From contig JARFRJ010000464.1 of the NCBI GenBank assembly GCA_029287305.1, positions 1 to 6,392 on the forward strand: a stretch of DNA of 6,392 nucleotides, given 5' to 3'. The notes below the pieces were generated by a model. It ran no database searches. It was not told where the DNA came from and saw only the letters and a list, made by a program, of their open reading frames with translations. Position numbers and translations under genes: made by a program. This DNA comes from Hyphomonas sp. GTDB taxonomy: Bacteria; Pseudomonadota; Alphaproteobacteria; Caulobacterales; Hyphomonadaceae. Below, piece after piece: positions 1 to 6,105 of this stretch (the first letter of the stretch is position 1; each line of letters begins with the position of its first letter).

Positions 1-321
1 GTGCCCAGCAGATTTTAATCGGGCCTGAATTTGGCGTTTGTCTTCTGGGGAGGGCGTGCCTAGTTCCATAAACCCGTCGACAAACAAGCGCAGGCCCGCA
101 TGAGTGGGAATACGCCCGGCGCTGATATGCGGCGCATCCAGAAGTCCCATGCCCACAAGATCGGCCATGACATTTCGAATGGAGGCCGGCGACAGGTTAA
201 GTCCGCCTTTGGAAACGGTGCGCGATCCCACAGGCTCACCCGTATTGAGATATGTCTCTATGATTTCACGAAAGACAGCGCGGGCACGTGTGTCCATGAA
301 TTGCAAAGGGGAGGCCGTCAT
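1..321 (-). CDS. hrcA: Heat-inducible transcription repressor HrcA, N-terminal part (3' end beyond window)
   Basis: HrcA represses class I heat-shock genes (groESL, sometimes dnaK/grpE) by binding CIRCE operators and needs GroEL to stay active. Reading the minus strand from the ATG at 321-319 gives 107 residues open to the window edge. The winged-helix DNA-binding domain spans about residues 10-80. Family hallmarks are visible: TGEPVGSRT (27-35), [13 protein letters not shown] (43-55), [10 protein letters not shown] (64-73, usually PHTSAGR) and GLRLFVDGF (76-84). The C-terminal dimerisation/GAF-like part lies outside. An in-frame TAG two codons upstream makes this ATG the first possible start. 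No good Shine-Dalgarno precedes it, and an inverted repeat sits next to it. Met9 is an alternative start that would also keep the whole domain. In many relatives grpE follows hrcA, which cannot be checked here. The identification is firm. Confidence 0.95.
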   Translation of the reverse strand, partial: MTASPLQFMDTRARAVFREIIETYLNTGEPVGSRTVSKGGLNLSPASIRNVMADLVGMGLLDAPHISAGRIPTHAGLRLFVDGFMELGTPSPEDKRQIQARLKSAGH

Positions 322-322
322 A

Positions 323-336
323 CTCTAGATTTAGAG
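323..336 (-). repeat. Inverted repeat next to the hrcA start codon
   Basis: The arms CTCTA and TAGAG are 5 bp each around a 4-base centre, one base upstream of the hrcA ATG. In the mRNA this could form a small AU-rich hairpin over the place where a ribosome binding site should be. The arms are short, so chance is possible. The sequence does not match CIRCE (TTAGCACTC-N9-GAGTGCTAA). Confidence 0.4.
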
Positions 337-367
337 CCTGTGCGGCCTTTATGCAATCATTTCCGCA

Positions 368-396
368 GTATCAGGGCAGATAAAATAACAGGGCAA
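368..396 (-). promoter_or_regulatory. Candidate promoter for hrcA
   Basis: On the minus strand, TTGCCC (396-391) is followed after exactly 17 bases by TGATAC (373-368). This resembles sigma70-type -35/-10 boxes and would give a leader of about 40 nt before the hrcA ATG. The same stretch also reads CTTGCC, 15 bases, CCCTGAT, which loosely resembles a heat-shock sigma32 promoter. The call rests on pattern and position only. Confidence 0.35.
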
Positions 397-422
397 GGGT
401 CGTATTTGGACGAAACTTAAGC

Positions 423-1604
423 CTAGCCGGTCTCTTGCGCAGCGCTTTCAGCTTCACTGGAAAAGCTGGGCGCTGTGCAGACTTTATTGCGCCCGGTCAT
501 TTTTGCCAGATACAGCGCTTTATCAGCCACTTCCATCATCGTGTTCGGTTTTATACTGAAGGGGGCGACCATAGAGCAGACGCCTAGGCTGACCGTCAAA
601 GGAATTTCCTTATGGTTATGAAGATAGGGCGCACTCTCTACAGCTTTGCGGATTTTTTCAGCCACATCCATCCCCGCCCTATGCGACGTTTTGGGACAGC
701 CAATGGCAAATTCTTCTCCGCCGATGCGGCCAAAAATGTCCGAAGAGCGAATATTATTGCGTACTACATTTGCCACATGTTTCAGAGCCATGTCCCCAAC
801 CGCATGCCCATAATTATCATTGACCGATTTGAAATGGTCAATATCAAGAACAATAAGCGTCATGGGGGATTGCTCTCGTTTCAGTGTCACAGACATGCTG
901 ATGAGGGCATCGGTAAATCCACGCCTGTTCTTGCAGCCTGTCAAATAATCGGTATTGGCGGTGGCATGTAACTCATCCTCGCTTTTTTTCATCATCCGCA
1001 TTAAAGGCAAAAATACCAAAGCGGACAGGGCCGCCAAAATAAGGGCAAAAACTCCTGTGGTCCGGACGGTGATCTTGCGCATTTGCTCCGTAAAGAATTG
1101 ATCATCCGCTTCATAGAGCGATATAGTTTTATTTAATTGTATGATCAGCCGATCCGCGTCTTTTTGATGATTTTGAGGCAGTAGACCGTCGCTCTGGAAT
1201 TTTTGTGCCTTGCGTATAAAGCGTGTGATCCGACGATCTAAAGGGCGTCTATTCTCAAAGTAAAGTTCTGACAGGCCATCATGATTAGGGCTGGTTGTGC
1301 GCCACCGCAAATCGCCGCGCGTTAGACGTTCATGACTTTGGGATAATAATTGTATCGTCTCAGCCAAGGATATCTCTGCTTCATAACTGGCCTCAACCTC
1401 AGGCACATTGGCCAATTGATCAATCAGAAAAACAATTTTCTGGGTTAACAGGCGTTGCTGTCCGGCGATATTGATCATTTCGCCATAGCCATCCTGGCCT
1501 GCTGTGACTTTTTCCTGCTCCAGATAGAGATAAACGCCAAAAGCAATCATGCTGGCCATCGCAATAGAATATGCGATAATTAATAAGCGGATGCTTTTAT
1601 ACAT
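423..1604 (-). CDS. Membrane-anchored diguanylate cyclase with PilJ/NarX-like periplasmic sensor and GGDEF domain
   Basis: It makes cyclic di-GMP from two GTP in the cytoplasm under control of an outside sensor. I prefer the ATG at 1604 (393 aa) because GAGG at 1614-1611 lies 6 bases upstream; a GTG at 1634 would add 10 residues but has no ribosome site. Numbering from that GTG: transmembrane helix about 14-38, helical periplasmic domain about 39-190 with INIAGQQRLLTQK (54-66, the PilJ/NarX-type motif), second helix about 193-215, then GGDEF at about 226-385. The active site is complete: D264, N272, D281 and GGEEF 305-309. RSSD at 296-299 is at the correct distance to be the allosteric I-site, so product inhibition is expected. 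The domain closes with GRNKVC. No EAL or HD-GYP domain is present. The sensed ligand is unknown. It lies upstream of hrcA on the same strand, but no functional link is evident. Confidence 0.93.
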   Translation of the reverse strand: MYKSIRLLIIAYSIAMASMIAFGVYLYLEQEKVTAGQDGYGEMINIAGQQRLLTQKIVFLIDQLANVPEVEASYEAEISLAETIQLLSQSHERLTRGDLRWRTTSPNHDGLSELYFENRRPLDRRITRFIRKAQKFQSDGLLPQNHQKDADRLIIQLNKTISLYEADDQFFTEQMRKITVRTTGVFALILAALSALVFLPLMRMMKKSEDELHATANTDYLTGCKNRRGFTDALISMSVTLKREQSPMTLIVLDIDHFKSVNDNYGHAVGDMALKHVANVVRNNIRSSDIFGRIGGEEFAIGCPKTSHRAGMDVAEKIRKAVESAPYLHNHKEIPLTVSLGVCSMVAPFSIKPNTMMEVADKALYLAKMTGRNKVCTAPSFSSEAESAAQETG

Positions 1605-1610
1605 TACCAA

Positions 1611-1614
1611 CCTC
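1611..1614 (-). promoter_or_regulatory. Ribosome binding site deciding the diguanylate cyclase start
   Basis: GAGG on the minus strand is separated by TTGGTA from the ATG at 1604-1602. The region before the upstream GTG (1634-1632) has no comparable purine-rich site, so this favours the shorter protein. Confidence 0.6.
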
Positions 1615-1643
1615 GTAGCAGATGACACTTGCACTATACGGGT

Positions 1644-1658
1644 GGCTTATGCAAAGCC
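1644..1658 (-). repeat. Small inverted repeat in the diguanylate cyclase leader
   Basis: GGCTT (1644-1648) and AAGCC (1654-1658) flank five bases, about 40 bases upstream of the preferred ATG. It could be a leader hairpin or a weak operator. The arms are short, so significance is uncertain. Confidence 0.3.
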
Positions 1659-1716
1659 TTGTAAACCTAAAACATTAAATGAATAATAGATGCGCAAATG
1701 GCATTCCAGCGGTCAC

Positions 1717-1736
1717 TTATGTTACACTCTACATAA
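1717..1736. promoter_or_regulatory. 20-bp dyad, candidate operator between divergent genes
   Basis: TTATGT (1717-1722) and ACATAA (1731-1736) are perfect inverted 6-bp arms separated by 8 bases. The dyad is midway between the divergently transcribed diguanylate cyclase and aldehyde dehydrogenase genes, a usual place for a dimeric regulator to act on one or both. No regulator gene is adjacent, so the binding protein is unknown. Confidence 0.35.
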
Positions 1737-1778
1737 AGCAGAAATTGAATATTATAGGTTTGCGGCCTGCGTCAAGAC

Positions 1779-1807
1779 TTCCCGATCATGTTTTCCTGTC
1801 CTATATT
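1779..1807 (+). promoter_or_regulatory. Weak candidate promoter for the aldehyde dehydrogenase gene
   Basis: TATATT at 1802-1807 matches five of six bases of a -10 box. The -35 at 17-bp spacing (TTCCCG, 1779-1784) is poor. Transcription from here would begin about 35 bases before the ATG. A poor -35 box often means an activator is needed, but that is inference. Confidence 0.25.
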
Positions 1808-1838
1808 CGTTAAATAAGGATCAATAAAATTCGTTAAA
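1805..1838 (+). repeat. 10-bp direct repeat before the aldehyde dehydrogenase gene
   Basis: ATTCGTTAAA occurs at 1805-1814 and again at 1829-1838, 24 bases apart start to start. Each copy is followed closely by a purine-rich stretch (AAGGA after the first, GGAGA after the second). The second copy runs up to the ribosome binding site. It may be a small local duplication or paired sites for a regulator. Confidence 0.5.
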
Positions 1839-1849
1839 CTGGAGATGAT

Positions 1850-3283
1850 ATGCAAAATTACCTGAAATTTTACATAAATGGCGCCTGGGTAGACCCGGTC
1901 GGTGAGACCGTTTTGGAGGTTGAGAACCCAGCGACAGAAGAAACCTTTGCCCGCATCTCGCTTGGATCAGCCGAAGATGTGGATAAAGCGGTCGCGGCGG
2001 CGAAAGCTGCTTTTCCTGCCTTTTCGGCGACCTCGGTTGAATATCGTGCGGATTTGCTGGACAAAATTGCGGCAGGATATGAGGCTCGCCTAGCTGATAT
2101 TGCCTCGGGCATATCCCAGCAAATGGGCGCGCCGATGTGGTTGTCCAATGCGGCCCAGGCCCCGGCGGGGCTCGGTCATTATGCCAATGCTGCAAAAATT
2201 CTGCGGAAATATGACTTTGAAGACGTGATTGGCTCAACCCTGATCCGGAAGGAACCGATCGGGGTTTGCGGGTTTATCACACCCTGGAATTGGCCGGCCA
2301 ATCAGATTGCATGCAAGGTCGCTCCTGCTTTGGCAACCGGCTGCACAATGGTTCTGAAGCCTTCTGAAATTGCGCCGATTGATGCGATGATTTTGGCTGA
2401 AATCATGCATGAAGCGGGGGTTCCGCCGGGCGTTTTCAATCTCGTTAATGGCGATGGGCCAACCGTCGGGGCGGCCCTGTCTGCTCATAAGGACGTTGAT
2501 ATGGTCAGCTTTACAGGCTCAACCCGGGCCGGTGTTCTGGTTGCCGAAGCGGCGGCCCCCACGGTCAAGCGTGTTACCCAGGAACTTGGCGGTAAGTCCC
2601 CGAATATTGTCTTGCCGGATGCAGATTTGAAAAAAGCCGTAACGAGCGGTGTGATGCAGATGATGACCAATACGGGACAATCGTGTAATGCGCCGAGCCG
2701 CATGTTTGTGCAGAAAGATCAGCAGGCCGAGGCGATAGAGATTGCCCGTGCAGCGGCGGAAAAGGTAAAATGCGCTATGCCGGCGGACGCGCCGCGCGGC
2801 GCGATCGGTCCGATCTCAAACGCCACACAATATGCCAAGGTTCAGGATCTGATCCAGAAAGGAATTGAGGAGGGTGCCACGCTGGTTGCTGGTGGGCCAG
2901 GGCGTCCGGAAGGTTTCAATAAGGGCTATTTTACCCGTCCGACGGTCTTTGCCGATGTCAGCAATGATATGGTGATTGCGCGCGAGGAGATTTTCGGACC
3001 GGTCCTGTGCATGCTGCCTTATGAGACCGAGGAGGAGGCGATTGAAATGGCCAATGATACGGTCTATGGCCTGTCCGCCTATGTCCAGTCTTCAGACCTT
3101 GCACATGCTCAGAATGTTGCAGGTCAAATCCGCGCGGGCAATGTCCATCTGAATGGGGCGGGCGCTGATTTTAAAGCGCCCTTTGGTGGCTATAAACAGT
3201 CTGGAAATGGCCGCGAATGGGGTGTCTTCGGGTTTGAGGAATTCCTCGAAACCAAGGCCATTATGGGCTACGCGCCGGGCTAA
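1850..3283 (+). CDS. NAD(P)+-dependent aldehyde dehydrogenase family protein
   Basis: This cytosolic enzyme oxidises an aldehyde to the carboxylic acid through a cysteine thiohemiacetal. At 477 aa it has normal family length and looks intact. Visible motifs are PWNWP 145-149 with N147 of the oxyanion hole, LKPSE 169-173 with K170 for cofactor binding, FTGST 221-225 in the Rossmann part, general-base E245 in QELGGKSPN, nucleophile C279 in NTGQSCN, EIFGPV 380-385, and PFGGYKQSG near the C-terminus. The ATG is preceded by GGAG at 1841-1844 with 5-base spacing. Family membership is certain but the substrate is not readable; betaine-aldehyde, fatty-aldehyde or semialdehyde dehydrogenase labels would all be guesses. 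It stands alone on this strand, diverges from the diguanylate cyclase, and ends before a strong terminator, so it is probably monocistronic. Confidence 0.96.
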   Translation: MQNYLKFYINGAWVDPVGETVLEVENPATEETFARISLGSAEDVDKAVAAAKAAFPAFSATSVEYRADLLDKIAAGYEARLADIASGISQQMGAPMWLSNAAQAPAGLGHYANAAKILRKYDFEDVIGSTLIRKEPIGVCGFITPWNWPANQIACKVAPALATGCTMVLKPSEIAPIDAMILAEIMHEAGVPPGVFNLVNGDGPTVGAALSAHKDVDMVSFTGSTRAGVLVAEAAAPTVKRVTQELGGKSPNIVLPDADLKKAVTSGVMQMMTNTGQSCNAPSRMFVQKDQQAEAIEIARAAAEKVKCAMPADAPRGAIGPISNATQYAKVQDLIQKGIEEGATLVAGGPGRPEGFNKGYFTRPTVFADVSNDMVIAREEIFGPVLCMLPYETEEEAIEMANDTVYGLSAYVQSSDLAHAQNVAGQIRAGNVHLNGAGADFKAPFGGYKQSGNGREWGVFGFEEFLETKAIMGYAPG

Positions 3284-3357
3284 TTGGCCGCGCCGGGCTT
3301 AAACAGGCTGGTCTTGCCTAAAGCCTACCTGCTTCAGGCCCCGCATATATACTCTTC

Positions 3358-3386
3358 AAGGCCCGGTTTTCATGCCGGGCCTTTTT
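3358..3386 (+). terminator. Rho-independent terminator after the aldehyde dehydrogenase gene
   Basis: A perfect 9-bp stem pairs AAGGCCCGG (3358-3366) with CCGGGCCTT (3375-3383) around an 8-base loop, and the transcript ends in a run of five T (3382-3386). It lies about 75 bases after the dehydrogenase stop. The other strand has no T run after the stem, so it should work mainly rightward and protect the convergent oxidoreductase gene from read-through. I see no gene or other strong signal in the rest of 3284-3463. Confidence 0.9.
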
Positions 3387-3463
3387 GTAAATAAGGGGTT
3401 GATTTAGAGCTTTGCATGTTTTGTCTGCAAGCGGTGAGTATCAGCATCACGACTTGATATTGC

Positions 3464-4459
3464 TCACTCCATAACCACGACCACTTTTCCCTTGGCACGG
3501 CGTTCTTTCAGTTCGCTGATTGCCGCGCCGGCTTCGGCAAGGGGGTAATGGCTGGAGACATAGGGCCTGATTTTGCCCTCATGATGCATTTGGAAAAGCT
3601 CTTTGACATTCTGCATATGTCCGGCTGGATTTCGTGCGACGGAGGCTCCCCAGAAGACGCCGCGAATATCGCAGGATTTCAACAGGGTGAGATTTAACGG
3701 CAATTTTGGAATACCAGCCGGAAAGCCGATCACCAAAAAGCGCCCTTCCCAATTCATCGCCCGCAAGGCCGGTTCGGCATAATCCCCGCCAACTGCGTCA
3801 TAGATGATATCGACGCCGCCACCACTGACCTGTTTGATCTCACCAGACAGCGCTTTTTGTGCATCTCGGCCCAGCGGACCAACCGGGTAGAGCAGACCCT
3901 TATCTGCGCCCTTTTCGAGGCAAAGATCAATCTTGTCCTGAGTTGAGCAAGCCGCGATCACTTGCAGCCCCATGGCTTTGCCAAGCTCCAGCGCGGCGAG
4001 CCCGACCCCGCCGGCTGCGCCCATAATAAGGAGCTTTTCGCCCGGTTTTGGATCGGCGCGGTCTTTCAAGGCATAATAGCTGGTGCCATAGGTCAGAATA
4101 AAGGCGGCTGCCTCATCAAAGGGCATACTGTCTGGGATTGGCGTCACGCCATGCGCTGCCGCCGCGACCTGTTCGGCCATGCCGCCATGCCCAGTAGAGG
4201 CCAGTACCCGGTCGCCCGCTTTGACATGGCTTACACCCGCCCCGACGGCTTTGACAATCCCGGAAACCTCTCCGCCCGGGGAGAAAGGACGGGGCGGCTT
4301 AAACTGATACTTATCTTCTATAATCAGCACATCCGGATAATTGACCCCGCACGCTTTGACATCAATCAAAACCTGTCCCGGACCAATCTCAGGATTTTCC
4401 ACCTCTTCCAGAACCAGAGTTTCTGGCCCGCCAACCTGTTTGGAGAGTATCGCTTTCAT
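3464..4459 (-). CDS. Zinc-free medium-chain reductase, NADPH:quinone oxidoreductase family
   Basis: Members reduce quinones or enones with NADPH in the cytoplasm. The protein is 331 aa, typical for the family. The N-terminal GroES-like domain covers about 1-125. It has PGGEVSG (61-67) where zinc alcohol dehydrogenases have GHE, and the zinc-ligand cysteine cluster is absent, so no metal is expected. The Rossmann domain follows, with the AAGGVG nucleotide loop at 148-153 (within LIMGAAGGVGLAALELGK) and VDIIYDAVGG at 216-225. The reading frame is open for 42 more codons upstream, but that part is unlike the family. The ATG at 4459 gives the standard MKAILSKQ start and has AAGGG 8 bases upstream. 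It lies 104 bp after the histidine phosphatase gene and could be read from the kdsB operon or its own promoter. Quinone reductase, enoyl reductase and crotonyl-CoA-reductase-like activities cannot be separated here. Confidence 0.93.
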   Translation of the reverse strand: MKAILSKQVGGPETLVLEEVENPEIGPGQVLIDVKACGVNYPDVLIIEDKYQFKPPRPFSPGGEVSGIVKAVGAGVSHVKAGDRVLASTGHGGMAEQVAAAAHGVTPIPDSMPFDEAAAFILTYGTSYYALKDRADPKPGEKLLIMGAAGGVGLAALELGKAMGLQVIAACSTQDKIDLCLEKGADKGLLYPVGPLGRDAQKALSGEIKQVSGGGVDIIYDAVGGDYAEPALRAMNWEGRFLVIGFPAGIPKLPLNLTLLKSCDIRGVFWGASVARNPAGHMQNVKELFQMHHEGKIRPYVSSHYPLAEAGAAISELKERRAKGKVVVVME

Positions 4460-4488
4460 GTTTTCATCCCTTATCGTTTCTTCCAGAG

Positions 4489-4517
4489 GTGTTAGCCCTG
4501 CCTGAATGAAAGGGCAA
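4489..4517 (-). promoter_or_regulatory. Candidate promoter for the quinone oxidoreductase gene
   Basis: On the minus strand, TTGCCC (4517-4512) and TAACAC (4494-4489) are separated by 17 bases, giving a leader of roughly 20-25 nt. The -35 hexamer and spacing equal those of the hrcA candidate, but the -10 match is poor. Confidence 0.28.
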
Positions 4518-4563
4518 GAGATTGGGCCGAGACACAAGGAGGGATTTAAGACGTGGGGGGAAT

Positions 4564-5184
4564 TTAAACCGGGGCCCGGTTCCAATCATCGATATGCCAA
4601 GCCCCGTCTTGCCAAGACATCTGGCAATAATGGCCTGTACGGACTTTCAGATCAGAAGCGGCTCGCGGATTTTCGGCGAGCCGAGCAAAAAAGCGCATCA
4701 GACCATTGGAGCTGACAATAAAAAGGGTTTTGCCCTCATACTGGGCCACACTCTCTTCCAGAAATTGCGTAATATCCTGTTTGATTTGGGCTTCTTCGGG
4801 ATACCATCCGGGCGATTGGGGCCATTTGGCGTGTTTGTCCCACGCGTCCAGTTCTGCCGCCCCGCCGAGCGCGATAATCTCTTGCGTAGAGAGGGCCTCC
4901 CAAGGGCCATAATTAATTTCTCGCAGGCGCTCATCAATCCGGATATTGCGCGCATAGCCTATTTTATCCTTGATGATCCGGGCATGCTGACGGGTGCGCA
5001 AAAGGGGGCCGGCAATGACCGCATCGCAGCTTTGGCCTATCTCAGCAAAATGTCTGCCGAGCGCCTCCGCCTGTGCGCGGCCACTTTCCACAAGGGGCAG
5101 ATCCGTACGCGCGCCGCACCAGACGACTTTATCCCCCGGCCCGAATGTATTGCCATGACGGATGAGGATCAGCCTAGTCGACAT
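4564..5184 (-). CDS. Histidine phosphatase family (phosphoglycerate-mutase-like) protein with altered second catalytic site
   Basis: The family removes phosphate from small molecules through a phospho-histidine. At 206 aa the length is normal. The start of the fold is clear: LIRHGNT at 7-13 with nucleophile H10, GARTDLPLVESG at 24-35, GPLLRTRQHA at 59-68 with phosphate-binding R63, and LREINYGPWE at 87-96 with E89. The usual late motif (V-S-H-G...R) reads VSSNG at 157-161, so Asn160 sits where the second catalytic His should be. The ATG at 5184 was chosen because AGGGGG (5196-5191) lies 6 bases upstream and RHG falls at the expected distance; an upstream in-frame ATG at 5241 lies deep in kdsB. 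The start overlaps the kdsB end by 11 bp (ATGTCGACTAG), which suggests translational coupling. The substrate is unknown; a sugar phosphate linked to Kdo metabolism is only a contextual guess. Confidence 0.9.
   Translation of the reverse strand: MSTRLILIRHGNTFGPGDKVVWCGARTDLPLVESGRAQAEALGRHFAEIGQSCDAVIAGPLLRTRQHARIIKDKIGYARNIRIDERLREINYGPWEALSTQEIIALGGAAELDAWDKHAKWPQSPGWYPEEAQIKQDITQFLEESVAQYEGKTLFIVSSNGLMRFFARLAENPRAASDLKVRTGHYCQMSWQDGAWHIDDWNRAPV
4567..4581 (-). terminator. Short GC-rich hairpin over the 3' end of the phosphatase gene
   Basis: AACCGG and CCGGTT pair over 6 bp around a GCC loop, formed by the last five codons and touching the TAA stop. Only a mixed stretch (TAAATT) follows instead of a T run, so termination would be partial at best. 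It could also be chance from the codons for N-R-A-P-V. Confidence 0.25.
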
Positions 5185-5953
5185 GAAAGTCCCCCTGTGC
5201 AGCCAAAATCGCCTCAACCCGTCCAACATCTTCGGGCGCATCGACCGAGGCGACCGCCCGCCCGCGATAATCTACCGGAACGATTTTGATCCGGATGCCG
5301 TTTTCTAGCGCTCGTAATTGTTCAAGCTTTTCAATGGCTTCCAAAGGACTTTGCGGCAAAGCGCAAAAGCGATGCAAAACCTCTGTCCGATAGGCATACA
5401 GCCCAATATGGCGATAGACACGGTGAGGGCCATGGCGGGTATTGGGCAGGACAGCCTTTGAAAAGTATAAAGCATGTCCGGTCTTGTCCATAACAACACA
5501 GGTGCCAGATTGCGGCGTCTCTCGCTTCTCCTCCAGAAATTTGGCCAGCGCTTCCCCCTCTAAAGCGAGCGCGGGGGTCGCCATCTCTATTGATGTGTCC
5601 TGCATGATCTTAACCAGCGCCTCAATCACCCAAGGCGGTGTCAACGGCGCATCGCCTTGCAAATTCAACACAATATCAGCGTCAATCTTGCCGGCGTCCA
5701 AAGCGGCGCGGCAGCGTTCTGTGCCGTTTTCAAGATCAGATGCGGTCATCACTGCAATACCGCCAAAGCTGTGTACATGTTCGGCGATGCGCTGATCATC
5801 GGTGGCGACATAGACCCCATCGACACCGCGCACGCTTTTGGCAATCTGCCAGACCCGCTGGATCAGGCTGATCCCGGCAATTTCAATTAGCGGCTTGCCG
5901 GGCAAGCGTGTCGACGCGTATCGTGCTGGGATACATATAATTGTTTTCTGCAT
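5174..5953 (-). CDS. kdsB: 3-deoxy-manno-octulosonate cytidylyltransferase (CMP-Kdo synthetase)
   Basis: It activates Kdo with CTP to give CMP-Kdo, the donor for lipopolysaccharide inner core or Kdo-containing capsule, in the cytoplasm. At 259 aa the length is normal. Visible motifs are IPARYASTRLPGKPL (8-22, nucleotide-binding loop), VATDDQRI (49-56), FGGIAVMT (63-70), LQGDAPLTPP (98-107) with metal-binding D101, ALYFSKAVLP (161-170), RHIGLYAYR (181-189), SPLEAIEKLEQLRALE (202-217) and SVDAPED (236-242) with D238. Unlike the classical enzyme it has QGDAP rather than QGDEP and NGTER rather than SGTDR. It may therefore be a paralogue subgroup, for example capsule-type, rather than the main LPS enzyme. 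The ATG at 5953 starts at the expected residue, with AGGGG 11 bases upstream, a little far. It is first in an operon with the overlapping phosphatase gene and diverges from sdhB. Confidence 0.93.
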   Translation of the reverse strand: MQKTIICIPARYASTRLPGKPLIEIAGISLIQRVWQIAKSVRGVDGVYVATDDQRIAEHVHSFGGIAVMTASDLENGTERCRAALDAGKIDADIVLNLQGDAPLTPPWVIEALVKIMQDTSIEMATPALALEGEALAKFLEEKRETPQSGTCVVMDKTGHALYFSKAVLPNTRHGPHRVYRHIGLYAYRTEVLHRFCALPQSPLEAIEKLEQLRALENGIRIKIVPVDYRGRAVASVDAPEDVGRVEAILAAQGDFHVD

Positions 5954-6052
5954 AAACCCATAAACCCCTATAAGTCGCGTTATGAAGCCAAGGTGTGCAG
6001 CCCTGAATGGCTAAGACTTGCGACACCTCGCCGCGACCGAAAGACACGCTCG

Positions 6053-6079
6053 TCTTTTCACGCTAAAGCTTTATATAAT
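6053..6079 (+). promoter_or_regulatory. Candidate sdhB promoter
   Basis: A perfect TATAAT -10 box at 6074-6079 lies about 27 bases before the sdhB ATG, so the leader would be about 20 nt. The -35 region is weak, TCTTTT or GTCTTT at 15-16 bases upstream. On the other strand TTGTCT (6097-6092), 16 bases, TATAAA (6075-6070) could serve kdsB from overlapping DNA, with a leader of over 100 nt. Confidence 0.45.
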
Positions 6080-6086
6080 GCATTAT
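6075..6086. repeat. Perfect 12-bp palindrome overlapping the sdhB -10 box
   Basis: ATAATGCATTAT is fully self-complementary, shares five bases with the TATAAT box, and extends over the expected transcription start. Its position would suit a repressor site. AT-rich promoters produce such palindromes by chance fairly often. Confidence 0.5.
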
Positions 6087-6105
6087 CCTCAAGACAAGGT
6101 CGATT

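Noticed and set aside
322..422. CIRCE operator upstream of hrcA
   Set aside because: No TTAGCACTC/GAGTGCTAA pair is present; the inverted repeat seen has a different sequence and size.
612..971. 119-codon plus-strand frame opposite the diguanylate cyclase GGDEF region
   Set aside because: The minus strand encodes complete GGDEF motifs here; the plus frame resembles no protein family.
1605..1849. c-di-GMP riboswitch in the divergent intergenic region
   Set aside because: No recognisable conserved core or paired architecture; only short dyads are visible.
1821..2237. 138-codon minus-strand frame opposite the aldehyde dehydrogenase start
   Set aside because: Its proline-rich, low-information sequence is typical of an antisense shadow.
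3434..3467. Inverted repeat GTGAG/CTCAC around the quinone oxidoreductase stop as its terminator
   Set aside because: The arms are only 5 bp with a 24-base loop and no T run follows on the minus strand.
3962..4495. 177-codon plus-strand frame opposite the quinone oxidoreductase
   Set aside because: It is a shadow of a conserved Rossmann-fold gene, with no motif or start signal of its own.
4460..4585. 42-residue N-terminal extension of the quinone oxidoreductase
   Set aside because: It is not like the family N-terminus, whereas MKAILSKQ at 4459 is and has a good ribosome site.
4522..5289. 255-codon open frame on the plus strand opposite the phosphatase gene and the kdsB end
   Set aside because: It is antisense to two well-supported genes, has no recognisable domain and no ribosome site. 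It reads as a shadow frame.
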